DNA from: Ichthyophis bannanicus
Lineage: Eukaryota > Chordata > Amphibia > Gymnophiona > Ichthyophiidae
NCBI GenBank assembly: GCA_033557465.1
Contig: CM066033.1
Span: forward strand, 13,021,080 to 13,085,079
Direction: 5' to 3'
DNA length: 64,000 nt
In this document: piece by piece, positions 55,945 to 64,000 of the stretch
How positions within the stretch are numbered: position 1 is the stretch's first letter
Layout: each line of letters opens with the position of its first letter
Translations under genes and position numbers: made by a program
Notes under the pieces: model-generated
Told to the model about the DNA's origin: nothing
Databases searched by the model: none
The model's input: only the letters and a program-made list of their open reading frames with translations

Positions 55945-56252
55945 AGGTATTTTATTTTTTATTTATTTATTTACATTCTCTTATATACCGTGCTATTCTG
56001 CATCAGTGCGGTTTACATCGAACAAACTGAAATTACATTGAACAGGGCATTATAACTTAGAGATAACTATTTTACAGGGAACATGGGCTATGGAGGGTTA
56101 AGTGGCTTGCCCAAGACCACAAGGAGCACCTGTGGGACTAGAAACCCCAGTCCTTCCGGCCCAAGGTTGCTGTCCTCTAGTGGGATTTGAACCCCCGACC
56201 TTCCGGCCTGAAGTACCTTGCCCCAACCACTAGGCCACTCCTCCACTCCAGG
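55945..56252 (-). mobile_element. CORE-type tRNA SINE, copy B, in DIRS 2
   Basis: On the minus strand: box A TGGCCTAGTGG (56227-56237), box B GGTTCAAATCC (56183-56193), core CTTGGGCAAGCCACTTAACC, and a tail with GTAAACCGCACTGATGC and AAATAAATAAAT. It interrupts RT coding sequence, so it is younger than this DIRS copy. A possible short duplication (TACCT) is too weak to rely on. Confidence 0.9.
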
Positions 56253-57344
56253 TAACTTCCTGATAGAAGAGAGTGGTGAAGGGAAGGGGGGGGGCAGAAC
56301 TGAACTCTCTAGTAGTGGAGCGGGGCATACTTTGGAAATGGAGTTTGTACCCCTCTTTCACTATGGAGAGAGTCCAATGCTCTGATGTTATCTGCTGCCA
56401 CCTCTTGGCAAAGTAACAGAGTCTGCCTGGAATGTTGAGTGGCTCTGGAATTCTTAGAGGTAGGATGACTAGGTTCTCTAGGAAGGAGTCAAAGACCTTG
56501 TGGAGGCTGTATCTGCTGAGCTGGTTGAGCTCTAGGGACTTGAGCCTTTCTTGTTGTTTCAGCTGCTGTTGCCCCTTCTGGGAAGCATGGACTGGGCAGT
56601 GGACAGTATGGGTGTAAGAAGGATAGAATTTCTTTTTCTTGTTGAAAAAGGGTTTCTTAACTGTCTTTTTCTTAGCTGGATTGGCAGTGATCCTTGAGAG
56701 CCTTTTTAAAATAGTATTCTCGGACTCTATGAACTTATTCTGGCCGATAACATAGAGGCCTGAAAACATCGACGACCAAAGGCATTGAGAGTTCTTGCCT
56801 CACGGCTTGGAGGATTAGATAATTGTGTCTTTGAACTTCTAATTCGTCACATTGCCGATTCTACAACCATGGAATGGTGTGGTAACTGCATTCTTTTGAA
56901 CCTGGGACACTGTGGTACCCGGTACATTGTATCGAGTCTTCGAGAATGTGGAGACACCATTAAGGATGTCTCCCAGATCCCAAGCATGAGGTCATGCAAA
57001 ATCCGATGTATGGGAAGGATTACGGCCTCTTTAGGGGCTGCAGGATACTGAAGAATTTCAAGTTCTTCAGCTCTCTGTTCCTTCTCGGGGGCCATGGCAA
57101 TTGAGAGGCCCCGAGCCACATCCCGTATAAAGTCTTGAAAAGTTATGTCCTCCGAAGGAAACATCTGGTGCTGCGGGGAAGGAGAGGGATCCTTCAGAAG
57201 AACCGCTCCGCAGAAAATGAAAAACCGAAGAGGGAGAGTTGGAAAGGCAGAAAGGCAGCAGCACAGGCGCAGTGGGATGCTCCCAAAAGCTTTCCTATAA
57301 GACGCTGGGGAGCGTTCCCGCGTGGGCTCCATCGATGCCGACAA
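56253..57344 (-). pseudogene. DIRS 2 Gag end and RT start
   Basis: The first frame (57344-56847) has EDITFQDFIRDVARGL and LPHHSMVVESAM, homologous to the Gag of copy 1. The second (56769-56230) has a lysine-rich stretch, then GRLCYFAKRWQQITSEHWTL and SIVKEGYKLHF, the conserved N-terminal RT lead-in. The SINE cuts it right after the FYQEV block. Confidence 0.75.
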
Positions 57345-57539
57345 TACCCATATGTGAAGACTACATTCCTGCTTGTTCCTGGAGATTATTCTATGGAGAG
57401 CTATTCCCTTACTAATATACCCTGGATTGTTACTTCTTCTACTCTCTGATATTTATTTACATCTTTCTGTTCAAGTTCATTTATATCACATTAAGCCGTG
57501 AGAGACATATTTTAAGTTTTCCTCAATTTTCCTCTAAGG

Positions 57540-57723
57540 CAGTGGTTTTTAACCTGGTCCTCTGGGACCTCTAGGCCAGTCAGGTTTTCAGGATATCCAC
57601 AATGAATATTCATGAGACAGATCTGCATACAATGGAAGCAGTGCATGCAGATCTATCTCATTGTGGATATCCTGAAAACCTGACTGGCTTGGGGGTCCCA
57701 GAGGACTGGGCAGAGAACCACTG
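57540..57723. mobile_element. hAT-type MITE, 184 bp
   Basis: It starts CAGTGGTT and ends AACCACTG, the usual hAT tip. Its two halves are near-complete inverted copies, each with CAGTCAGGTTTTCAGGATAT and CCACAATGA. Flanking octamers CTCTAAGG and CTCAAGGG match at 6 of 8 positions, which suggests a worn 8-bp duplication. There is no coding capacity. Confidence 0.8.
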
Positions 57724-57989
57724 CTCAAGGGCAATGTTTTAGCACATTTCTCCAGGCCAAAAATCATCCCGATGTTATCTAAAAAGCTTTACACTAGATG
57801 AAATTATTCCACTAAGTATTGATCAGGAGACCCTTAGAGTGGACTATGTCATGTTTTCATTGAGGAGATGTTGAATGAAAACATATCACATTAGGAACAT
57901 AAATGGTTTCTCTCCAGTTTACTCTTTCAAGAATTTGTAAGCTAACTTTATTAGCAGAGTTTTTATCATATTGTAAACAATTAAGTGGT

Positions 57990-58985
57990 TCTCTTGGGGG
58001 CAATTTATCCAAATGGGTTAGTTTTGCACATAACATTATAGTCCCCACTTCCAAAAGAGGGTATGTGCAGAATGATCTCAATCTCTCAAATTTACTGCTA
58101 ATGCTTGGCGTAGTACTTGCATCGTGCCAAAGAGAGCCTCTTGTTGGAGTTCATAAGACAAAATATGTATTGGTAATTTGTTAAGATGTGGCTTAAAGTT
58201 CTCCTTTAGCAGGCCTATGGCTCCCAATATGATGAGAAATATTTCTGTATCTTTGTCTCACATTTTCTTGGTCTCTGACTGCATTTCTCAATACTTCAGG
58301 ATCTTCTCCCTCTCCACGCAATTCACAGAATAGTTCCTTGGAACAGACGCCTCTATTATCAATGCCGTTCTAGTGTTTCCTATATTGGGTTTCCTTGCAT
58401 CCAGTTTCTTATCCATCAGAATGGAAATGTCCCAAGTTTGTCATAACTTCTTCATTCTCTGTAATTCTCTTTTCTGTTACAGTTTTGTTGCAGTGCTTAC
58501 AGAGTTTCCAGTAGATGAGACGTGCCACTTTGTTGTGCCTTTCAGTACACAATTCTCTGCCATCTGTACTTTACAACCAGTGACAAGGTTAGTAACCATT
58601 TCAGCTCTTTCTTATAAAATCTGCATATGTGTTTTACCAGTTTTCTCTGCTCACTGTGAACCATCATGTCCGTTATCAATTGTCCTGGGCTGCAACCATC
58701 AATCTCTTATCCTTAAGTTTCAATTAACCTCTTTGTAACCACTCATGTGTCCTTGTTTGATCAACAAATGGTTCCTGGTGTAATGCTTTATATTTCCCAC
58801 ACTATTTATGGAATTTGCCACTTGTTTTTCCTTGTTTGCTGATCTAATTCTTCAAAGAGATTTTTCTCTTGTTTTGCAAATTCTGTTGCTTTCTTCCCTG
58901 TATATATTGGTGGCTTCTCATTCATTTGTTCTGCTTGTTGGATGCCTCTCCTAGTTTAATAATGTAGACAGACTCTGGCTTTTTA
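57990..58985 (-). pseudogene. REL-type LINE 3' fragment, copy 1
   Basis: Minus-strand traces are TGKKATEFAKQEKNLFEELD, then HLLETLCKHCNKTVTEKRIT. About 500 bp more are homologous to copy 2 at 62712-63545. The type of protein end is a PD-(D/E)XK nuclease-like domain at the C-terminus of a LINE. The 3' tail includes the uninterrupted sequence AATTTATCCAAATGGGTTAG next to TTTTGCACATA, an empty-site match for the PLE insertion. It is full of stops. Confidence 0.6.
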
Positions 58986-59023
58986 ATTTTATACTTTTAT
59001 GAGGGAGCAATTTCTCCAAATGG

Positions 59024-59040
59024 GTGAGTTTTGCACATAC
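59024..59040. repeat. PLE target duplication, left
   Basis: GTGAGTTTTGCACATAC, identical to 62695-62711. Confidence 0.85.
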
Positions 59041-59491
59041 AGAAAACACCCCTTAGTGGTGGATTCTGCACATTCTAAGAATCAAGTTCTCATTAAGGAG
59101 ATCGATGAAGATTTAGTCAACTTAAAGTCCTTGGAAGATTTTTCTGAGCGTCATGCAGATCTCCTTAAACAAACTGATAAATATAGAGCTGATTTGAAAG
59201 CGCAAAATGTTAAACAAAAATTTTCGAGATGAAAAACGCATGAAGGAGGGAACAATCTATAACTGTTCTTTACGGAGAAGAAACTATTCTGAGTTTTATA
59301 AAAGAAACATCAGTGAGGGAGAAGGTAATTCTACTTATTCCTCTGATTCGAGTACGGAGGGTGGATATTCCGATGGATCTGGCAAGACAGGTGATAAACG
59401 TATTGAACAGTCTAAAGTACAGAGTTAAGTCTGGAAATTTTTCGGGGCCCTCGACAAGATCCCGTCGGAAAAAAGACTCTGTTCATTTCCA
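59041..59491 (+). pseudogene. PLE N-terminal extension, frame-broken
   Basis: Frames ending at 59232 and 59428 hold a charged region (KEIDEDLVNLKSLEDFSERH, LLKQTDKYRADLKA) likely to form coiled coil. A serine- and glycine-rich acidic stretch (SDSSTEGGYSDGSGK) follows. Two frame changes separate these from the main ORF. They are probably the decayed N-terminus of the PLE protein. It could instead be a separate small ORF. Confidence 0.5.
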
Positions 59492-61714
59492 GTGACTGAC
59501 ACTGTACTTAATCTATCGAGTATAACGCTGACATCAGAACAAATGGGTGTTCTATCTAAAGGTCTGTCATTTATTTCTAGCTCTCGTTATGATAGCTTTT
59601 CAAGCCATGTAGCTGTTGAAAGATTTACACGTTTACTTCAATTGAAAGTCTTTTTTGCTGATAAACCATCAGGGTTAGACTCTTCAGTAGTTAGTGTCAA
59701 ATCCAAATGGACCCCTCCAGGATCTCCTGATCCGATTATTCATACTTTTAAACACCTTGTATTATCTGATATACAGCGAATTGAGCATAGTCATGTGAAT
59801 TTTTCTAAGAATTTGTCAACTTCAGAATTTAAAGCGCTACAAGAGCTATCTAATATGCACACTATTACTATCAAACGCGCTGATAAGGGCGGTGTGGTAG
59901 TCGTGATGGACACTTCTGCTTATGATACTGAAGTATTAGCACAGTTAAATAAGACTCATCACTATAAACGACTGCTGGTAGATCCTACTGAAGCTTTGCA
60001 AAAAGATATTCTTCAAATTACTACTATAGCTTTGCAAATGGGTTTTCGTACGGAGTGGGAGAAAACCTTTTTGAATCCTATGTTTCCAAAAATACCTGCT
60101 TTTTACATTCTTCCGAAGGTACATAAGAGTTTGTCTAATCCTCCTGGGAGGCCCATCCTGTCGAGCAACGATTCTTTGCTCGAGAGGGTTGGAATTTATC
60201 TGGATAAGTTTTTGCGATCAGAAGTTGTGAAGATCCCTTCGTATATTAAAGATACGACGCACTTTTTACAAATCCTTGAAGAGTTTGAAGATATTAGTCA
60301 AGTGACGTGGTTGGCATCTTTGGATGTCGCTGCCCTCTACACTTCAATACCACAAGATGAGGCTATTTCTGTTTTGTCAGAGGTCTGGAATGCTCGCCCC
60401 TGTCCACATCGAGTTCCTACTGAATTTTTAGTACAGTTGGCTGAATTGGCCTTGAAGAGAAATTATTTTGTGTACAAACAAGAGTATTTTCAACAGATTT
60501 CGGGTACCGCAATGGGCGCCACGTTCGCCCCTTCTTTAGCAAATCTTTACATGCATTTTTTTGAACAGCGTTGGGTCTACTCCTCACAGTATGCGCCATT
60601 CATTTTGAAGTGGTACCGCTATATTGACGATATCTTTTTAGTCTGGAGCGGATCGTGGACTGGTTTAGAAGATTTTTTTGCATATTTAAATGACTGTAAT
60701 GTACATATTCAGTTTGAGATCAATATTCAAGAGAGTTCCCTGCATTTTTTAGATGTTGCAGTTATTAAAGGTTCTAGGAAATTTTCTACCACTATATACA
60801 CTAAACCAACTGATCGTAACACAGTGTTGCATTTCTCTAGTTTTCATCCAGCTCGTTTGAAGGAGAGTTTGCCTTACTCTCAGCTGCTACGCTGTCGTCG
60901 TATATGCTCCTCATCACAGGAATTTGAGAAACAAGCTAAAGTAATGATAGCTAAATTTCGAGAGAGAGGTTATCCTGTTCCTGTGTTAAAGAAGGCGTAT
61001 AAAAGAGCTAAATATAACCATCGTGAATGGCTCTTATGTCTCTCATCATCTGGTAAAGTTTTGGAATCAGTGGATATGCCTTCTACTATGACTTGTGTCC
61101 TCCCTTTTTCGAATCTTTCTGGTCGAATTGTAGCTGCTTTACATAAGCGGTGGAAACTTTTAATGACCCATCCCAAATTGTCTGGATGCTCTCTTCGAGT
61201 GGCGTATCAGAGGGGTTTGAATCTGCGGGACCGCTTATGTCCGGCGGTCCCTCGTCAACAGACTATGCTGGAAGAGTTTTTTCATACGAGCTGTGGTCGC
61301 TGCTCTTTTTGTAAATATATGACTGGTACTATTCCTCCTCAATATGTTTCAAAATTGTGTCATCTGTGTCAAAATACAAATTGCAATTCTACTTTTGTGA
61401 TATACGCTCTTTGGTGCCCATGTTTAAGACTCTATGTGGGAAAAACTACCCGCCCTTTGCGAACTAGATTAGCAGAACATAAGTATAGTATCTCTAAAGC
61501 TCAACTTGATACACCTTTGGTGCAACATTGGCTTAACTTTCATCATAGCTTTGAAGATTTATTATGTACAGTTCTGGAGGTGATACCTGCCAATATTCGA
61601 CGTGGTGATCGAGGATTGCAGCTACTGCGGAGGGAGCAGAAATGGATATTTACTCTGAATACATTGGACCCTTGTGGGTTGAATGATAAAATAGACTGGT
61701 CCTTATTTTTTTAG
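59492..61714 (+). CDS. Penelope-like reverse transcriptase with GIY-YIG endonuclease
   Basis: It is 740 residues and intact. RT motifs: ADKGGVVVVMD at about residue 130, YILPKVHK at about 205, LDVAALYTSIPQ (first catalytic aspartate) at about 280, GTAMGATFAPSLANLYM at about 340, and YRYIDDIF (catalytic DD) at about 377. A cysteine cluster follows (CGRCSFC, LCHLCQNTNC). The GIY-YIG nuclease near residue 640 has YALWCPCLRLYVGKTTRPLR and EH, with the usual arginine and a glutamate in RREQKWI. PLE RTs are related to telomerase. With both catalytic domains whole, this is the best candidate in the window for a recently active protein. Confidence 0.9.
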   Translation: MTDTVLNLSSITLTSEQMGVLSKGLSFISSSRYDSFSSHVAVERFTRLLQLKVFFADKPSGLDSSVVSVKSKWTPPGSPDPIIHTFKHLVLSDIQRIEHSHVNFSKNLSTSEFKALQELSNMHTITIKRADKGGVVVVMDTSAYDTEVLAQLNKTHHYKRLLVDPTEALQKDILQITTIALQMGFRTEWEKTFLNPMFPKIPAFYILPKVHKSLSNPPGRPILSSNDSLLERVGIYLDKFLRSEVVKIPSYIKDTTHFLQILEEFEDISQVTWLASLDVAALYTSIPQDEAISVLSEVWNARPCPHRVPTEFLVQLAELALKRNYFVYKQEYFQQISGTAMGATFAPSLANLYMHFFEQRWVYSSQYAPFILKWYRYIDDIFLVWSGSWTGLEDFFAYLNDCNVHIQFEINIQESSLHFLDVAVIKGSRKFSTTIYTKPTDRNTVLHFSSFHPARLKESLPYSQLLRCRRICSSSQEFEKQAKVMIAKFRERGYPVPVLKKAYKRAKYNHREWLLCLSSSGKVLESVDMPSTMTCVLPFSNLSGRIVAALHKRWKLLMTHPKLSGCSLRVAYQRGLNLRDRLCPAVPRQQTMLEEFFHTSCGRCSFCKYMTGTIPPQYVSKLCHLCQNTNCNSTFVIYALWCPCLRLYVGKTTRPLRTRLAEHKYSISKAQLDTPLVQHWLNFHHSFEDLLCTVLEVIPANIRRGDRGLQLLRREQKWIFTLNTLDPCGLNDKIDWSLFF

Positions 61715-62638
61715 GCCAGCTGCGACTGTTGCGGTTCTTTTCGCGCTCTTCTTGAGAGTATTTGATTGTTGAAGATTGTCTTTTATGGTGTTGTGTATAA
61801 AGTTGTTGAATGGTAGGGGTTTGGTTAAGGTGTGTGAATTGATTGGCAGATGGTTCTTTAAAGCTGATGACATCAGACGCCGAGGTTGGCCGATATTCTA
61901 CTAGGAGACACTATATGTGTCCTGTTTTACTATAGACTTTGCTATGAGCGATATCTCTTAAGTTTTGGTTCCTGATGAAGCCCTGTGGCGAAACAAAAGC
62001 TTTTGTTGAAGAACGGATAGTGAAGCGGCAACTAATGTATCAGCTTGTGTGAGCCTGTGGGAGCGCTGGAGTGAAATATTTAACAGATAAGTAATGAGAT
62101 GCTCTCTGAATGAGGTTTGGCGGTGTTATCTTTTTAAGAAGTTTATTCTTCTTTTCTTTTGCAGTATTTCATCTATTTTTGCATCACCTTGCTACCCGGA
62201 AGATATAACTATTGTTGTTGACATTAGAGGGCACTCTCCTTATCCATAGAGATAGAGCGGACGTCTCTCACAGTGTTTTATGTTGGATGGTTGTTGAAGA
62301 GTATGGATGTTGGATTGTATGGGATGCAATAGTGTCTAATAGTGTTTGAATTTGTAGGTGTGTATTTGGGTTAGTTGATGTGAATCTCTGTTGAAATTTT
62401 AGGAGGGTAAGGTGTTTCTTAGAAAAGCTAAAGGTTTGTCTTATAATAAAGTATTTAATATTCTTATTAAAGCTATGGACCTATGATGTAAGTGTCCGCC
62501 ATTTCCCTATGGTGATGAATTTCACCAAATGGAGAGTGAGTAAAACCTGAGGTCCGGTGATAGCTTGGTTTTTGAAAAATTTAGTGCTTTTTAAGTCATT
62601 TTCATTGAGAAAAATGCATTTTTAGGGATAGTGGAGTT
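61715..62638 (+). other. PLE 3' untranslated region
   Basis: Apart from the ribozyme there is an AATAAA at about 62444 and T-rich sequence. A block at about 62530 (CACCAAATGGAGAGTGAG) resembles the flank at 59014 but is imperfect. Confidence 0.5.
61972..62007 (+). ncRNA. Hammerhead ribozyme in PLE 3' region
   Basis: The core is CTGATGA (61972-61978), a stem II GCC/GGC with loop CTGT, then GAAAC (61990-61994). A short stem III (ACAAAA/TTTTGT, 2-nt loop) follows, then GTT (62005-62007) as the cleavage triplet. Stem I pairs at least TTC with GAA across the cleavage site. All invariant core bases are present. Short stem III hammerheads are known in Penelope-like elements and may act as dimers. 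Confidence 0.8.
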
Positions 62639-62694
62639 ACTAAGGGGTGTTTTCTGTATGATATTTAGATTTTTCCCTTAGGCGGTGACTTTTT

Positions 62695-62711
62695 GTGAGT
62701 TTTGCACATAC
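62695..62711. repeat. PLE target duplication, right
   Basis: GTGAGTTTTGCACATAC, identical to 59024-59040; the REL-type LINE tail continues after it. Confidence 0.85.
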
Positions 62712-63077
62712 CATGACTGTCATGAACCTCACTCCTAAGCCAGGGTATGTGAGGTATGATCTCAGTCTCTCAAATTTACTGCTAATGCTCAGCATAGTAC
62801 TTGCTTGTGCCAAAGAGAAGCCTCCCTTTTGAGTTCCTAAAATGTTACTTGTATAGGTGATTTATCAAGGCATGCTTGGAAATTCCCATTAATTAAGCCT
62901 GTGGTACCCAATACAATGGGAAATAACTCGGTATCTTTCTGCCACATTCTCTTGGTCTTTGCATTTCTTGGCACTTGAAGATTTTATCCCTCTTAATGCA
63001 ATTCACAGAATAGTCACTTGGAACTGACACCGCTATAATCAATGGCGCTCTGGTGTTTTTCTATTTTACCACTATAT

Positions 63078-63365
63078 TTATTTATTTATTTATTTAACAT
63101 TTCTTATATACCGCCTTTCATGATATCAAGGCGGTTTACATTGAACAAACTGAAATTACATTGAACCGGGCATTATAACTTCGAGATAACTATTTTTCAG
63201 GGAACATGGGCAATGGAGGGTTAAGTGGCTTGCCCAAGACCACAAGGAGCACCTGTGGGACTAGAAACCCCAGTCCTTCCGGCCCAAGGTTGCTGCCCTC
63301 TAGTGGGATTTGAACCCCCGACCTTCCGGCCTGAGGTACTTTGCCCCGACCACTAGGCCACTCCT
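63078..63365 (-). mobile_element. CORE-type tRNA SINE, copy C
   Basis: On the minus strand: box A TGGCCTAGTGG (63350-63360), box B GGTTCAAATCC (63306-63316), core CTTGGGCAAGCCACTTAACC. The tail is GTAAACCGCCTTGATATC with a matching GGCGGTATA and five ATAA-type repeats. CCACTATAT at 63069-63077 and 63366-63374 is a 9-bp target duplication. It is inserted in copy 2 of the REL-type LINE. Confidence 0.95.
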
Positions 63366-63545
63366 CCACTATATCTGGCTTCCTCACATCCAGCTTTTTA
63401 TCGGTCAGAATGGGAGTATCCCAGGTGATCATAAACTCTTCATTCTCTGTAATTCTTTTAGGGTCATGATCCCAGTGCTTTTCAGGCACAGTGATGTTGT
63501 AGTATTTACAGAGTTTCCAACAGATGAGGCATGCTACTTTATTGT

Positions 63546-64000
63546 GAACATATAAATATTTTATCTCCAGTGTCTATTTCTTCATGCATTTGTAGATCAG
63601 GTATTTGATTGAAGCTGATCATCTTAGATATGAAAAAGACTCGTCTCTTTGGCTTTAAAATTTTGAAGTGGCAAGACTGTGTGGTGGCTCCTAATGCAAG
63701 CTCTTTTTTAGCTGAAACATTGATGTTCAGCGTAACTCCGCAGTATCTTTATGACATTTAAGACAATCACTTTGTTTCCTTTGCTGTTGAAAGTTTGTTG
63801 CAGCTTTGGATACATGCCGCTCTGAAGTAGATTTCTGTATATTTGAGCCGTGCTGCTTGTGCCCTGACACTTTGGAAATGCTTCTTAAAGATAAGTGACT
63901 CCTTTCTGTTTATGCTTTTGAGATCTGATTTTGAAGTAATGTGGTTTTGTGAAGTTTTAAAACATTTTTCACAAAGATCATATTAAGTTAATATAAAGAT
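63546..64000. other. No recognised gene
   Basis: AT-rich sequence upstream (minus sense) of the REL-type LINE fragment. A DCLKCHKDTAELR-like trace near 63750 might be part of that LINE but is too short to call. Confidence 0.4.

Larger units (their letters stand above)
52732..57386 (-). mobile_element. DIRS retrotransposon, copy 2, decayed
   Basis: It has the same layout as copy 1: left tip from 52732, right tip to 57386, and an internal complementary region with its join at 53071/53072. The ends differ clearly in sequence from copy 1 (ATATGGGTATCG in place of TTATGGGTGTCA), so it is a separate subfamily. All frames are broken, and a SINE sits in the RT N-terminal region. Confidence 0.9.
59041..62694 (+). 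mobile_element. Penelope-like element, 3654 bp
   Basis: It is flanked by a 17-bp direct repeat, GTGAGTTTTGCACATAC, at 59024-59040 and 62695-62711. The paralogous tail at 57990-58032 shows the site without the insert. Contents are short 5' frames, the intact 740-aa ORF, a hammerhead ribozyme at 61972-62007 and a 3' region. A 22-bp inverted repeat (59036-59057 and 62639-62660) links the two ends. Confidence 0.85.
58986..63545 (-). pseudogene. REL-type LINE 3' fragment, copy 2 (host of the PLE)
   Basis: Minus strand from 63545: VHNKVACLICWKLCKYYNIT, VPEKHWDHDPKRITENEE, MITWDTPILTDKK and VRKPDI, then (after a SINE) an IAVPSDY-like block. This looks like the C-terminal restriction-like endonuclease of R2/R4-group LINEs, in which PD and a later acidic residue are catalytic. 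The tail is cut by the PLE at 59041-62694 and resumes at 58986-59040. The family call rests on recalled protein style and needs a search. Confidence 0.55.

Noticed and set aside
63306..63360. tRNA gene
   Set aside because: Box A and box B are present, but the sequence continues into a SINE core and tail and occurs in several copies.

Overview
This is a vertebrate nuclear genome window made almost entirely of transposable elements, with the 5' half of one host-type KRAB zinc-finger gene. Very large gene-poor spans, abundant L2, CR1 and BovB LINEs, tyrosine-recombinase DIRS elements, a Penelope-like element with a GIY-YIG domain, and an MSALGSDK-type KRAB exon set together suggest an amphibian. 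A caecilian fits best. That assignment is inference from element content and recalled protein style, not from any search.

Layout. 1-1745: a GC-rich monomer array (3 x 121 bp) abuts a minus-strand CR1 fragment (ORF1 esterase plus endonuclease). 1760-13815: a plus-strand BovB/RTE LINE is split by a complete provirus at 3453-12589 (TSD ACTAC, nearly identical LTRs, tRNA-Leu-type primer site). The provirus itself carries a 418-bp BovB 3' fragment in pol. 13816-16905: a minus-strand L2 with five exact 160-bp promoter-like monomers. 16906-22345: a head-to-head plus-strand L2, split by a 1567-bp solo-LTR-like insertion with a 4-bp TSD. 22357-22856 is a 500-N assembly gap. 22857-33700: decayed LINEs, a CORE-type SINE and an 89-bp tandem repeat.

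33737-37066 (minus) holds the KRAB gene. It has an initiator exon, a canonical 127-bp KRAB-A exon, a frame-broken 107-bp exon and an intact 114-bp exon. No zinc-finger exon is in the window. 39.3-41.0 kb is a minus L2. 44304-49380 and 52732-57386 are two DIRS elements with inverted termini and internal complementary regions. The first has gag, RT-RNase H and tyrosine recombinase frames almost intact. The second is decayed and carries a SINE. 57.9-63.6 kb has two tandem minus-strand tails of a LINE with a restriction-like endonuclease. A 3654-bp Penelope-like element with an intact 740-aa ORF and a hammerhead ribozyme sits in one of them, flanked by a 17-bp duplication.

The parts interact as layered insertions. 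The SINEs share their 3' hairpin tail with the L2 elements that probably mobilise them. The BovB copy inside the provirus shows BovB activity after the provirus arrived. The KRAB gene belongs to the family that usually silences such elements.
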